In this document: piece after piece, positions 1-9,218 of the stretch | Layout: each line of letters starts with the position of its first letter | Numbering within the stretch: position 1 is the stretch's first letter | NCBI RefSeq assembly: GCF_015710975.1 | Contig: NZ_CP049783.1 | Coordinates: 5,838,001 to 5,902,000, forward strand | DNA: 64,000 nt | Source: Paenibacillus polymyxa | GTDB taxonomy: Bacteria; Bacillota; Bacilli; Paenibacillales; Paenibacillaceae | Direction of reading: 5' to 3' | The notes under the pieces: model-generated | Databases searched by the model: none | The model's input: the letters and a program-made list of their open reading frames with translations, nothing else | What the model was told of the DNA's origin: nothing | Translations under genes and position numbers: made by a program

Positions 1-531
1 CATCCGAATACGCTGGACTCCGTCATAGCTATGTCGAATCACATCGCCCCGATCTTCGTCTGCTTCTCTTTGCATTCGTTGAACGACAGACAGGATATCA
101 CGAATTGTGAGTACACCGAGTAATCTTGTCCCTTCCTTTATCAATAAACAATCGTAAAAACGCTGATCTTCACGCATCATCGCCTGTTCTACAATTTCCG
201 CTGCCGGACTTTTCAAATCCACAATTAATGTATTCGGATCGGCAAATAGGGAAGCCGGTTTATCATAGAACAACGCCGCAGCGAACCTGCCCGTAAAATG
301 ACGATTGTATGCATCTCTCATGATAATGCCCAATGGAAGGTCATATTTATCCACGACGATGACACAGGGGATATCTTCCTGTGCTTTCATGAGTGCTAAC
401 AGTTCTTTGCAAGACATATCCGTGCCAATGATCGGAACCTCCCGGCATGGCACATAGGTAGTAATCGGCTTGAACGTTTCACGTTCAATCACGGCAGTGG
501 AACTCGGCTGGGTCTTTGGTTCCGTTATCAT
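1..531 (-). CDS. CBS-domain protein, C-terminus cut by window edge
   Basis: This is the first 177 codons of a protein that runs out of the window at base 1. The reading frame opens with an ATG at 531 preceded by an AGGGGA ribosome binding site about 10 bases upstream. Two CBS-like repeats can be read, at about residues 40-90 and 105-160. The second contains LLGVLTIRDIL, the usual end of a CBS motif. CBS pairs bind adenine nucleotides and regulate an attached domain. That domain would lie beyond the edge, so whether this is a chemotaxis-type, nucleotidyl-cyclase-type or stand-alone CBS protein cannot be seen. Confidence 0.8.
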   Translation of the reverse strand, partial: MITEPKTQPSSTAVIERETFKPITTYVPCREVPIIGTDMSCKELLALMKAQEDIPCVIVVDKYDLPLGIIMRDAYNRHFTGRFAAALFYDKPASLFADPNTLIVDLKSPAAEIVEQAMMREDQRFYDCLLIKEGTRLLGVLTIRDILSVVQRMQREADEDRGDVIRHSYDGVQRIRM

Positions 532-675
532 CGTTCTGAAGTCCCCTTTTTTTAACTACTTGGAGTGACGGGAACATCATATCGGTCATTTGTTGATTTT
601 AATGGCTAGTTTTGTCAACGAAATGTAAAATCACAAAATGGACATAAAAGTTGCTGCTACGGCCTGGAAAGAGAA

Positions 676-718
676 AAACGCTCCTCATTTATAACAAATG
701 AGAAGCGCTTCTTTTTTT
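676..718. terminator. Bidirectional terminator overlapping the end of phoP
   Basis: A 12-bp stem (679-690 with 696-707, one mismatch, 5-base loop) has a T-run after it on the plus strand (711-718) and TTTTTC after it on the minus strand. It covers the phoP stop codon and last few sense codons, so the final residues of PhoP are encoded by the terminator stem. Confidence 0.8.
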
Positions 719-1420
719 ATTTACAACCAGCTTATACCCCACTCCGCGGATCGAATCAATATGAACCGAGTCGGGATCAAGCTCCAGCTTTTTACGTAAG
801 GAGCTGACGTGTACATCCACCGTCCGTTGACCACCGATGTAGTCAAAGCCCCACACGGCATTCATTAGATCATCTCGAGTCAGGACGACACCCGGCTTGC
901 GGGACAAATAGAGAAGTACCTCAAATTCCTTGGGTCTTAAGCTGATGGATTGACCTCCAAGAATGACTTCATATTTTTCAGGGTAGATTTCCAGCTCGCC
1001 CAGTTGAATTTTGGAGCCATCCTTCTGTTCAGACAGCACTCCCTCATCCCCTCCGGATGTTCTTCGCAGCACAGCCGTTACGCGGGCCAACAGCTCAGAA
1101 ACGCCAAAGGGCTTTGTGATGTAGTCATCAGCACCCGACTTCAGTCCTTGGACAACCTCAGCCTCCCCGTTTTTAGCGGTGAGAATAATGATAGGTGTCG
1201 TCAGCCCCTGATGGCGAAGTCTGCTCAGAATGTCCAGTCCATTCATTCCCGGCAGCATCAAGTCCAGCAGGATCAAATCGTAGGATTCTCTGGACGCTCT
1301 TTCAAACCCAGCACTGCCATGATCCTCCGTGTCCACTTCGAAACCTTCTTGTATCAAATTGTAGGATAGCAATCTGGAAAGCGTTGGTTCATCCTCAATA
1401 ACCAGCAAACGTTGTCCCAT
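689..1420 (-). CDS. phoP: PhoP-type response regulator (OmpR family)
   Basis: This is a two-component response regulator of 243 residues. The receiver domain (about residues 3-118) has the acidic pair EDE, the phospho-acceptor Asp in LILLDLMLPG and the Lys in ITKPF. The C-terminal winged helix (about 145-237) has the OmpR signature LRPKEFEVLLYL and the RTVDVHVSSLRKKL recognition region. Pairing with the PhoR-like kinase just upstream, and the mdh neighbourhood as in B. subtilis, point to phosphate-starvation control. The ATG at 1420 is preferred over the upstream in-frame starts at 1432 and 1498, because AGGAG lies a workable distance before it and the receiver fold starts directly. The gene follows the kinase gene after about 128 bases, the reverse of the B. 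subtilis order. Confidence 0.88.
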   Translation of the reverse strand: MGQRLLVIEDEPTLSRLLSYNLIQEGFEVDTEDHGSAGFERASRESYDLILLDLMLPGMNGLDILSRLRHQGLTTPIIILTAKNGEAEVVQGLKSGADDYITKPFGVSELLARVTAVLRRTSGGDEGVLSEQKDGSKIQLGELEIYPEKYEVILGGQSISLRPKEFEVLLYLSRKPGVVLTRDDLMNAVWGFDYIGGQRTVDVHVSSLRKKLELDPDSVHIDSIRGVGYKLVVNKKRSASHLL

Positions 1421-1548
1421 TAATAACTTCATCTCCTGTTTACCTGTTAAAGGCGCATTAGTCAAAATCCTGAAATCTTTTCCATGCTCATGCGACACCC
1501 GTTTATTTTATCACGGCATTGTTAACACAATGTAAAAAATGTTATAGT

Positions 1549-3351
1549 TCATTCTTCCTGCTGCAATAACGGTAATTCAACGGTAAACGTCGTACCCAAA
1601 CCAAGCTCGCTTTCGACCGAAAGTGTACCATGATGCAGATCAACCAGGTGCTTGACGATAGATAATCCCAACCCCGTTCCGCCCGAGTTGCGTGAGCGAC
1701 CTTTGTCCACCCGATAAAAGCGCTCAAAGATACGTGGCAGGTCCTTTTTCGGTATCCCAATACCCGTATCACTGACTGTAAATACGACCTTTTCCGTGTC
1801 ATGGTCTCGCTGTAGCGTTATAACCTTGATTTTTACCTTGCCGCCATCAAGTGTATAGTTAATGCCATTAGACAAAAGGTTCAGGAAAATCTGCTGAAGC
1901 TTATCTTCATCTGCCTCCATAAACAATTCATCCGGGATATCCATGTGCAGTGTAATCCTTTTCTTCGCTGCTACATTGTTCAGTTTCTCCAGCAATGATT
2001 CTATGAAAGAAGAGATATGAATTGGAGAGCAATCCAGCGGAGAGCGCTTGGACTCGATTTTGGAAAGCTCCAGAATATCGCCGATCAGTCGATTCAGTCG
2101 TTCGCTTTCGTCATATATAATTTGTAAAAAGGAACGGGCTGTTTCCTCATCTTTGACCCCGCCACCAAGCAATGTCTCGGCAAAACCCTTGACTGCGGCA
2201 ATCGGTGTTTTTAGCTCATGAGAGACGTTTGCCACAAATTCGCTTCGCATATTTTCCAACCTTCGAATAGCTGTAATATCCTGCAAAAGGAACAGCATCC
2301 CCCGGTATCCCCCTTCATCCTCATACATAGGGACACCATCTAGCAAAACGAGTCGTTCTTCGGGATTGTACAAATGCACCTCACCATGTAGCCTTTCTCG
2401 GCTTTGTATACTGCCCTCAATTAGCTTTGTGAGCTCATAGTGCTTCTTCAGTTCATGATACGGCTTGTCTGTCACCCGCTTACCCGCGACACCGAGCATA
2501 CGCTCAGACTCACGGTTGACAAGCGCAATGCGTTCATTAGCATCGATCATCAGAATCCCGCCTGTCATATTACTCATGACGCTTTGCAGCAGATCCTCAT
2601 TGTCACGAATCGTTTTCATTTGGTTTTGGAGGCTGTCAGCCATACGATTAATGGCTTCACCCAGTTGTCCTACCTCATCCCGGCGCTGTACGCCGACCCT
2701 TGCGTCATAATCCAGTCCTGAAATACGGTTGGCTACCCCTGTAATATGTTCAATGGGCGAGGTGAGGCTGCGAGCAATACGATAGCTCATCAGTCCAGCA
2801 GCAATAAACAGCAACACAAGACCAATCCCGATGGCCGTCCAGCCGCGCTGCATTCCCTCTTCCACCGCTTTCAGACTCATGGACAAACGGATATATCCGT
2901 CAAAGCCCTTGTCCGATACAACAGGCTCAGCGACGTATAGCATGTTTCGTTGCAAAGTTTCACTGTAGCGTATCGTCCGTCCGATTCCCTCCGACGTAGC
3001 TTGTCGTATTTCTTCACGGGATGCATGGTTTTCCATCTTGCGTGGATCGCTTAACGAATCACCCACCACCGTCCCGTCCTTACGAATGAAGGTCACTCGC
3101 GAATCGGTCAGATGGGCAATTTCCTTCGCCTTCTCAGAATAATAGGAGACATAATCCGTACTGGATAGGGCATCAGCATTAACAAATGGGAAGGTTGCGC
3201 GAAGCAAGTCAATCTCGCGGCCCATGTTCTCCTCTAGCACCTTCATATTCGAATTTTTGAAAATTTGTCCCATAGTGATTCCAGCAGCAAGGACAGATAC
3301 GCCAATCAAAATCAGCATGATCAGGGTAAGCCTGAAACGAAACGATTTCAT
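1549..3351 (-). CDS. phoR: PhoR-type sensor histidine kinase
   Basis: This is a 600-residue membrane sensor kinase. Transmembrane segments lie at about residues 8-28 and 172-190 and frame an extracytoplasmic sensor domain. A HAMP linker (about 190-243) and a PAS domain (about 250-355) follow. The HisKA box VSHELKTPIA has its phospho-accepting His near residue 378, and the ATPase domain has an N box LLSNGINYT, DTGIGIP and GGTGLGLSIV. The size and domain order match PhoR of Bacillus. AAGGATGG lies about 10 bases before the ATG. It is the first gene of a phoR-phoP pair and is separated from the upstream dehydrogenase by a strong terminator, so it should have its own promoter. The stimulus cannot be read from sequence; phosphate limitation is inferred from family and from pst genes about 10 kb away. 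Confidence 0.87.
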   Translation of the reverse strand: MKSFRFRLTLIMLILIGVSVLAAGITMGQIFKNSNMKVLEENMGREIDLLRATFPFVNADALSSTDYVSYYSEKAKEIAHLTDSRVTFIRKDGTVVGDSLSDPRKMENHASREEIRQATSEGIGRTIRYSETLQRNMLYVAEPVVSDKGFDGYIRLSMSLKAVEEGMQRGWTAIGIGLVLLFIAAGLMSYRIARSLTSPIEHITGVANRISGLDYDARVGVQRRDEVGQLGEAINRMADSLQNQMKTIRDNEDLLQSVMSNMTGGILMIDANERIALVNRESERMLGVAGKRVTDKPYHELKKHYELTKLIEGSIQSRERLHGEVHLYNPEERLVLLDGVPMYEDEGGYRGMLFLLQDITAIRRLENMRSEFVANVSHELKTPIAAVKGFAETLLGGGVKDEETARSFLQIIYDESERLNRLIGDILELSKIESKRSPLDCSPIHISSFIESLLEKLNNVAAKKRITLHMDIPDELFMEADEDKLQQIFLNLLSNGINYTLDGGKVKIKVITLQRDHDTEKVVFTVSDTGIGIPKKDLPRIFERFYRVDKGRSRNSGGTGLGLSIVKHLVDLHHGTLSVESELGLGTTFTVELPLLQQEE

Positions 3352-3420
3352 AGAAATTTGCCCATCCTTTTATGTAAGTTAATCTCATTCTACAGGCTAC
3401 CTGCATTATGTTCCACTGTG

Positions 3421-3461
3421 AAAAGAAAAAAGGCCGGAGCAAAAGACTGCCCCAACCTTTT
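3421..3461 (-). terminator. Terminator of the short-chain dehydrogenase gene
   Basis: A 14-bp stem including G-U pairs (3448-3461 with 3428-3441) is followed on the minus strand by TTCTTTT. It lies 10 bases after the dehydrogenase stop codon. Confidence 0.8.
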
Positions 3462-3471
3462 CTTTATCCTC

Positions 3472-4341
3472 TTACCCGTTTACAACTTCACCGCCATTGA
3501 TATGAATAACCTGCCCGCTTACATAAGACGAATCGTCTGAAGCAAGGTACACATAAGCTGGCGCCAGTTCTTCCGGCTGACCCGGTCGCTTCATGGGCTG
3601 TGCTCCTCCAAATTCGCTGACCGTCTTGGCATCAAAGGTAGACGGGATTAACGGTGTCCAGATCGGCCCTGGGGCTACAGCGTTCACTCGAATACCTTGA
3701 TCCACCAAATTGAGTGATAGGGAACGAGTGAATGATGTGATTGCCCCTTTGGTGGAGGAATAATCAATGAGCGTCTTATTCCCAGCGTATGCGGTAATCG
3801 ACGTTGTGTTGACGATCGCGCTCCCTTTCTTCAAATGCGGCAATGCCGCTTGTGTCAGGAAGAACATACCGAAGATATTCGTACGGAACGTGCGCTCCAG
3901 CTGTTCCTTGGTGATATCCTCCAGCTTTTGCTGTGGATGCTGCTCGGCCGCATTGTTCACGACGATATCAAGCTTGCCCAATTCGTTCACCGTCTGTTGC
4001 ACCGCTTTTTTGGCAAATTGGTCATCTCCGATATCGCCAGGAATCAACACGCATTTGCGTCCTTCCTGTTCGACCTGACGTTTGGTTTCTTCCGCATCCT
4101 TATGCTCATTCAAGTAGACGATAGCTACATCCGCACCTTCTTTGGCATACGTGACAGCTACAGCCCGCCCAATTCCACTGTCTCCACCAGTAATCAGTGC
4201 AACTTTGCCTGTTAGCTTGCCAGCCGCTTTGTAAGTTGGTTTTTCAAATTGCGGTGCAGGCGTCATTTTGGACTCAATCCCCGGTTGCTGTTCCTGGTGC
4301 TGCGGGGGCAAGGTTTGCTGAGGTTGGTTGCTTTTAGCCAT
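3472..4341 (-). CDS. Short-chain dehydrogenase/reductase, general-stress type
   Basis: This is an NAD(P)-dependent oxidoreductase of the SDR superfamily, 289 residues. The nucleotide-binding motif TGGDSGIGR, the NNAA motif and the catalytic YSSTK (Tyr and Lys) are all present, and the C-terminus VSGQVIHINGGE is typical. A Gln/Pro-rich leader of about 40 residues before the fold is a mark of the YhdF/YhxC/YdaD (general stress protein 39) group. The substrate is unknown for this group. The frame is open to a TTG at 4359, but GAAGGGAG sits 8 bases before the ATG at 4341, so that start is chosen. The gene stands alone, with terminators on both sides. Confidence 0.85.
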   Translation of the reverse strand: MAKSNQPQQTLPPQHQEQQPGIESKMTPAPQFEKPTYKAAGKLTGKVALITGGDSGIGRAVAVTYAKEGADVAIVYLNEHKDAEETKRQVEQEGRKCVLIPGDIGDDQFAKKAVQQTVNELGKLDIVVNNAAEQHPQQKLEDITKEQLERTFRTNIFGMFFLTQAALPHLKKGSAIVNTTSITAYAGNKTLIDYSSTKGAITSFTRSLSLNLVDQGIRVNAVAPGPIWTPLIPSTFDAKTVSEFGGAQPMKRPGQPEELAPAYVYLASDDSSYVSGQVIHINGGEVVNG

Positions 4342-4465
4342 TGTACATTCTCCCTTCAAATCAGATATTTTTTAGGATGCAACATTTGCATCCACTCTAC
4401 TCCTGATTTACCACACAAACTTATCCGTTAAACGAAAAAAGAAAAATCCAGCTATGTGAGCACAC

Positions 4466-4506
4466 AAAAAAACGACCTATGCTTATTCTGCACAGACCGT
4501 TTTTTC
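4466..4506 (-). terminator. Terminator of the small membrane protein gene
   Basis: A 15-bp stem with a few G-U pairs (4490-4504 with 4468-4482) around a 7-base loop; on the minus strand the descending arm ends in a run of seven T. It lies about 50 bases after the 138-residue gene. Confidence 0.75.
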
Positions 4507-4556
4507 AACGTTAGCCGTTGTCATTTTTCAATTCCAACCGCTCATAAAATGATTCA

Positions 4557-4973
4557 TTAAATAATATGGCTGTATACCATTAAAAACGTAATTAAGATCA
4601 TGAAAACGGCCAACAGCGTACTGAACATTCGCACTTTACCAGCGTATTGAGTAATTGGCTGTTGGTTGCGAACCGCTTCCAGTGACAATCGTAATGGCTT
4701 ACCCATAGCACCTGCGATACCAGAAATAGCAAGAAACAACAACAACACGACCACGATCCATGCTACCGAATAAGACTTCCAAGCAAAAATCATATAGATG
4801 CCGCTAATAAGCACAAGGATTAGTGCAAATTGCGCCAAACGGTTCAATAGCTGCACAGCCGATATCGTTCCCTCCTGCGCACTTGGAGCCAATTTGTCGA
4901 TTTTGCCCACGACGAAGGGAAGCAATAAATAAAAGCCCATTGCCAGTGATCCAATAATGTGAATAAAAAACAT
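4557..4973 (-). CDS. Small four-helix membrane protein, unknown function
   Basis: A 138-residue protein with four strongly hydrophobic stretches at about residues 3-23, 45-67, 70-90 and 113-136, so almost all of it is in the membrane. No catalytic motif is visible. The general layout recalls small DUF2269/CopD-like membrane proteins, but I do not assign it. GGAGG lies 8 bases before the ATG. It is a single gene between two terminators, downstream of mdh on the same strand. Confidence 0.7.
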   Translation of the reverse strand: MFFIHIIGSLAMGFYLLLPFVVGKIDKLAPSAQEGTISAVQLLNRLAQFALILVLISGIYMIFAWKSYSVAWIVVVLLLFLAISGIAGAMGKPLRLSLEAVRNQQPITQYAGKVRMFSTLLAVFMILITFLMVYSHII

Positions 4974-5360
4974 TCTTTATAACCTCCAATTCTTTGTTTT
5001 CTTACAAACTGATTTTTCCATAGAACGATCATATTCCAACGAATGACTAGCATCTTTGCAATGTTTTGGGACATGCTTTTCTATGTAACTATTAATGCAT
5101 ATGAACTCTATTATACCGGGGAAGTGGGTCAAAGCAAAGGAATATGAGGGGGAAAGTTTCAACTCGGGTGGATACTTGTCCGCAATCATTCCGTTCGCTC
5201 CGCTGGTGCCAGCAAATCCAAACTGAAACTTTCAATATTAAAAGAAAAGGAAGAAAACAATAGACTATTTAAAAATAAAAGAGGTGACCGACAGCCATAA
5301 CTATGACTTGTGGACACCTCTTTAAGTAAAAAAGTATACCGTTTTAGTAGCAAATCGTAT
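4974..5360. other. Intergenic region between mdh and the membrane protein gene
   Basis: No convincing gene. The right end holds the mdh terminator (5279-5324). A perfect 10-base inverted repeat, GAAAGTTTCA at 5152-5161 and its complement at 5224-5233, brackets about 60 bases that are more GC-rich than the flanks. The promoter of the 138-residue gene should lie here but no clear -35/-10 pair stands out. Confidence 0.5.
5279..5324 (-). terminator. Terminator after mdh
   Basis: The arms AAGAGGTG and CACCTCTT close a hairpin, followed on the minus strand by TTTATTTTT. It closes the citZ-icd-mdh group. Confidence 0.75.
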
Positions 5361-6302
5361 TTATACGTTGACTATTTTAGTCACATTACGAACCGCTTCG
5401 GCAGATTGATCGAGCGCTGCTTTTTCTGCAGCTGTCAATTCCAACTCGAACACTTTTTCGATGCCGTTCCCGCCAAGAAGTGTAGGTACACCGAGGAACA
5501 GGTCCTGATAGCCATACTCTCCTTCCAGGTAAGCAATGACTGGTATAATCCGCTTTTTATCTTTTACAATCGCTTCTGTCATTTGCGCAAGCGAAGCTGC
5601 TGGAGCATAATATGCGCTGCCATTACCCAATAGGTTAACGATTTCTCCGCCACCCACTCGTGTACGTTGTACAATCGCTTCGATACGTTCCTGAGAAATC
5701 AGGTTATCGATAGGTATACCTCCTACGCTGGAATAGCGTACGAGCGGTACCATATCATCACCATGCCCTCCCATAACGAAACCGCGCACGTCTTCAACCG
5801 AAACATTCAGTTCCTGTGCAATAAAGGTACAATACCGAGCCGTATCCAACACACCTGATTGGCCAATAACCCGATTTTTCGGGAAGCCAAGCGTTTGGTA
5901 CGCCGTATAGGTCATAGCATCGACCGGATTACTCAGAATAATGACGATAGCATTGGGCGCGTACTTCTTCACATTCTCACATACGGATTTTATAATTCCT
6001 GCGTTCGTATTGACCAAATCATCACGGCTCATCCCCGGCTTGCGCGCGATCCCGGCTGTAATAATGACGATATCCGAGTTGGCTGCATCCTCATAATTAG
6101 AAGTGCCCATGATCTGGGTGTCAAATCCCTGCACTGGACCAGCTTCCAAAATATCAAGCGCTTTGCCTTTAGTCGGATTCTCTAGTTGCGGAATATCAAT
6201 GAGTACGATATCACCTAACTCCTTTTGAGCCAGCAGCAATGCGGTAGTGGCACCGGTAAAACCGGCGCCAACAATGGATATTTTTTTGCGTTGAATGGTC
6301 AA
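5361..6302 (-). CDS. mdh: Malate dehydrogenase
   Basis: This is a cytosolic NAD-dependent malate dehydrogenase of the lactate-dehydrogenase-like type, 313 residues, which oxidises malate to oxaloacetate in the TCA cycle. The dinucleotide motif VGAGFTGAT opens the protein, the substrate loop has RDDLV, and the catalytic His is in [10 protein letters not shown] ribosome binding site GGAAGGGG precedes the ATG. It starts 16 bases after icd and is followed by a terminator, so it is the last gene of the citZ-icd-mdh group, as in B. subtilis. Confidence 0.96.
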   Translation of the reverse strand: MTIQRKKISIVGAGFTGATTALLLAQKELGDIVLIDIPQLENPTKGKALDILEAGPVQGFDTQIMGTSNYEDAANSDIVIITAGIARKPGMSRDDLVNTNAGIIKSVCENVKKYAPNAIVIILSNPVDAMTYTAYQTLGFPKNRVIGQSGVLDTARYCTFIAQELNVSVEDVRGFVMGGHGDDMVPLVRYSSVGGIPIDNLISQERIEAIVQRTRVGGGEIVNLLGNGSAYYAPAASLAQMTEAIVKDKKRIIPVIAYLEGEYGYQDLFLGVPTLLGGNGIEKVFELELTAAEKAALDQSAEAVRNVTKIVNV

Positions 6303-6318
6303 GTAGTATTCCCCTTCC

Positions 6319-7614
6319 TTACAGGTTACTAATAATAGTGTCCGCGAACTCGGAGCATTTCACCTGTGTAGCACCGTCCATCAGACGGGCAAAGTCATAA
6401 GTTACGATCTTTTTATTAATGGACGTCTCCAGCCCCTTGTAAATCAGGTCAGCTGCTTCTTTCCAGCCCAAATGTTCAAGCAGCATAACGCCGGACAGAA
6501 TTACGGAACCAGGGTTCACTACGTCTTTGTCTGCATATTTTGGAGCTGTACCATGCGTAGCTTCAAAGATAGCATGCCCGGTTACATAGTTAATGTTTGC
6601 ACCTGGCGCGATCCCAATTCCACCAACTTGAGCAGCCAAAGCATCGGACAGATAGTCCCCGTTCAGGTTCAGCGTAGCAATGACATCAAATTCAGAAGGA
6701 CGAGTCAGCACTTGTTGAAGTGCAATATCAGCAATCGCATCCTTAATAATGATTTTGCCTGCATCTTCAGCTGCTTTTTGAGCTGCATTTGCCGCATCCT
6801 CACCTTCTTTTTCCTTGATGACATCATACTGAGCCCAAGTAAATACTTTATCTGCAAACTCTTGCTCAGCTACTTCATAACCCCAGTTTTTGAAGGCACC
6901 TTCGGTAAATTTCATAATGTTACCTTTGTGTACGAGCGTTACACTCTTGCGCCCATGGTCAACGGCATACTGAATAGCTGCCCGTACCAGACGCTTTGAA
7001 CCTTCGGAGGAAACTGGCTTAATCCCAATTCCTGAGGTTTCAGGGAAACGGATTTTATTCACGCCCAGCTCTTGCTGAAGGAACTGAATTACCTTTTTCA
7101 CGTCTTCAGACCCTTCGGCATATTCGATCCCTGCGTAAATATCTTCTGTATTCTCACGGAAAATGACCATGTCTACCAACTCAGGACGTTTTACTGGAGA
7201 TGGGACACCGTTAAAGTAGCGAACAGGACGCAGGCATACGTATAAGTCCAGTTCTTGGCGCAATGCCACATTCAATGAACGGATACCACCGCCAATAGGT
7301 GTCGTAAGTGGACCTTTAATGGCTACAATATACTCACGGATGGCTTCCAAAGTATCGTTAGGGAGCCACTCGCCGTATGTATTGAAAGCTTTCTCACCAG
7401 CGAATACTTCATACCAGGCAATCTTTTTCGTACCGTTATATGCTTTTTCTACAGCCGCGTCCAGTACGCGCTTGGAAGCTTTCCAGATGTCGCGACCTGT
7501 GCCGTCACCCTCGATAAACGGAATTACCGGATGATTTGGAACCTGCAGTTGACCGTTATCAATTGTAATTTTTTCGCCTTCAGTTGGGAGCTCAAACTTT
7601 TCAAATTTCGCCAT
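6319..7614 (-). CDS. icd: Isocitrate dehydrogenase (NADP)
   Basis: This is an NADP-dependent isocitrate dehydrogenase of 431 residues, which decarboxylates isocitrate to 2-oxoglutarate. The substrate loop [13 protein letters not shown], the [12 protein letters not shown] segment and the NADP-type HGTAPKYAD motif (Lys-Tyr in the cofactor site) are present. The open frame extends to 7680, but GAGGAGG lies 11 bases before the ATG at 7614, and [10 protein letters not shown] is a usual family N-terminus, so the shorter form is taken. It follows citZ by about 147 bases, a gap that could hold an internal promoter, and precedes mdh by 16 bases. Confidence 0.96.
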   Translation of the reverse strand: MAKFEKFELPTEGEKITIDNGQLQVPNHPVIPFIEGDGTGRDIWKASKRVLDAAVEKAYNGTKKIAWYEVFAGEKAFNTYGEWLPNDTLEAIREYIVAIKGPLTTPIGGGIRSLNVALRQELDLYVCLRPVRYFNGVPSPVKRPELVDMVIFRENTEDIYAGIEYAEGSEDVKKVIQFLQQELGVNKIRFPETSGIGIKPVSSEGSKRLVRAAIQYAVDHGRKSVTLVHKGNIMKFTEGAFKNWGYEVAEQEFADKVFTWAQYDVIKEKEGEDAANAAQKAAEDAGKIIIKDAIADIALQQVLTRPSEFDVIATLNLNGDYLSDALAAQVGGIGIAPGANINYVTGHAIFEATHGTAPKYADKDVVNPGSVILSGVMLLEHLGWKEAADLIYKGLETSINKKIVTYDFARLMDGATQVKCSEFADTIISNL

Positions 7615-7761
7615 AAGTTCCTTTTCCTCCTCAGATATGAATGGGTACAGGACGAAAGACATGATCTTTATCACAGACAAAAACGTATATCTCTCGCCGA
7701 CCCTTCTATTGTACCTTATTTTTTAAATTCAGGGTATACAACCTCAATCTTCCTCCAAAGG

Positions 7762-8874
7762 TTAGCGCAACTCTGGTGACACATATTTTTGATCCATCGG
7801 ACCTGTGTATTCCGCACGCGGACGAATCAAGCGGTTATTTTCATACTGCTCCAAAATGTGTGCAGTCCACCCCGATACACGGCTTACAGCAAAGATAGGA
7901 GTAAACAGGTCCCTCTTGATACCCAACTGGGTATATACGGAGGCAGAATAAAAATCCACATTCGGCTTCAAGCCTTTTTGCCCTGTTACAATACTCTCAA
8001 TTCGAACTGACATATCAAACAACGTAGTGTCGCCGTTCATTTCTCCCAGCTCGCGGGACATTTTGTGCAAATGTTTGGCACGCGGATCACCGTTTTTATA
8101 GACACGATGCCCAAAGCCCATAATTTTTTCGCGGTTATCCAGTTTGGCCTGAATATAGGAGTCCACCTGATCCAATCCGCCAATCTCCTCCAGTGTTTTA
8201 GCAACAGCCTCATTGGCCCCACCATGTAACGGTCCTTTTAAGGCCCCAATGGCAGACGTGATCCCGGAATAAATATCTGATAAAGTGGCTACCGTTACGC
8301 GCGCAGCAAAGGTCGAAGCATTCAATTCATGATCGGCATGCAGCACGAGAGCCTGATTGAACGCCTTAATAGCCGTCTCCTCCGGGTCCTTGCCAGTCAG
8401 CTGATACAAAAAGTTTTCAGCAATGGAAACACCTTTTTTAGGCGCAATTGGTTCCAAGCCTTCGCGTATACGCGCTATGGCTGCCACAATTGTGGGCAAT
8501 TGCGCCTGAAGCTTGACGGTTTTGGTCACATTGGACTCTCTTGACATATCATCCGCCTCTGGGTCATACAAAGCAAGAGACGATACAGCTGACCTCAAGG
8601 CAGCCATCGTACTCAATTCTTTCGGGTATAACTTTAATTGAGTAATAATTTCATCCGGAATAGCAGCATATTCGCTTAACTGGCTGCGAAGCTCTTGCAA
8701 TTGCTCTTGGTCAGGTAATTTTCCAAACCACAACAAATAAGCTACCTCTTCAAAATCGGCGTTAACAGCCAAATCATCAATGTTATAACCCCGGTACGTG
8801 AGAACGCCATCTACGATAGAGCTTATGGAGGAAGTGGTCGCTACGATCCCTTCCAGACCTTTAGTCGCTGTCAT
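7762..8874 (-). CDS. citZ: Citrate synthase
   Basis: This is the hexameric/dimeric short citrate synthase of Gram-positive bacteria, 370 residues, which condenses acetyl-CoA with oxaloacetate. The catalytic His residues are in HADHELNAS and GFGHRVYKNGDPR, and the Asp is in NVDFYSASVY. The ATG at 8874 has AAGGAGAG 8 bases upstream. The TTG/ATG extension to 8901 lies inside that ribosome binding site and is not used. It is the first gene of citZ-icd-mdh. In Bacillus this operon is controlled by CcpA and CcpC; a cre-like sequence is visible 45 bases upstream. Confidence 0.95.
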   Translation of the reverse strand: MTATKGLEGIVATTSSISSIVDGVLTYRGYNIDDLAVNADFEEVAYLLWFGKLPDQEQLQELRSQLSEYAAIPDEIITQLKLYPKELSTMAALRSAVSSLALYDPEADDMSRESNVTKTVKLQAQLPTIVAAIARIREGLEPIAPKKGVSIAENFLYQLTGKDPEETAIKAFNQALVLHADHELNASTFAARVTVATLSDIYSGITSAIGALKGPLHGGANEAVAKTLEEIGGLDQVDSYIQAKLDNREKIMGFGHRVYKNGDPRAKHLHKMSRELGEMNGDTTLFDMSVRIESIVTGQKGLKPNVDFYSASVYTQLGIKRDLFTPIFAVSRVSGWTAHILEQYENNRLIRPRAEYTGPMDQKYVSPELR

Positions 8875-9218
8875 CGTTACATCTCTCCTTTGTAAAAACA
8901 TTGTGAACGGACTTGCAATGTAAACATTTTCAAAAGTAAGATATGTCTTTTATTTAGCTGAGTAATGTTAACGCCATATGTCAATATTTAAACCTTCTTT
9001 CACTATACTGGATTTTGTCGTTTATGTGAACATTGAGGGCTATTCCAACACATTCAAATGTTTTATCGCATCTATAAAGAAATTTTTGAAACCCCTTACA
9101 AAATATATGCGTCCATTTGCACTTTTTTACATAGGTCTTGTCTTACCCTCCTCCCGCATAAGTATAGTAGAGCACTTCCTTTAAGGAGTGCCATCGAAAA
9201 GAAAGGAGTCGTGAGAGC
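8875..9218. other. Divergent promoter region between citZ and ytvI
   Basis: No gene is supported; the short frame at 8978-9184 has no recognisable product. The region must carry the citZ promoter (leftward) and the ytvI promoter (rightward). TTGACA is present on the minus strand near 8976-8981, but no -10 box at the right distance is convincing. A small hairpin (GCACTTCC / GGAGTGC, 9171-9191) precedes the ytvI ribosome binding site. Confidence 0.5.
8919..8932. promoter_or_regulatory. cre-like catabolite repression site before citZ
   Basis: The 14 bases TGTAAACATTTTCA differ at one central position (CA for CG) from the usual CcpA cre consensus and lie about 45 bases upstream of the citZ start. 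citZ repression by CcpA is established in B. subtilis; binding here is an inference. Confidence 0.3.

Noticed and set aside
3835..4215. Plus-strand frame opposite the short-chain dehydrogenase
   Set aside because: It shadows a gene with all SDR motifs, and its own translation has no family pattern.
8978..9184. 68-codon plus-strand frame before ytvI
   Set aside because: No ribosome site or family pattern; it lies in the divergent promoter region.
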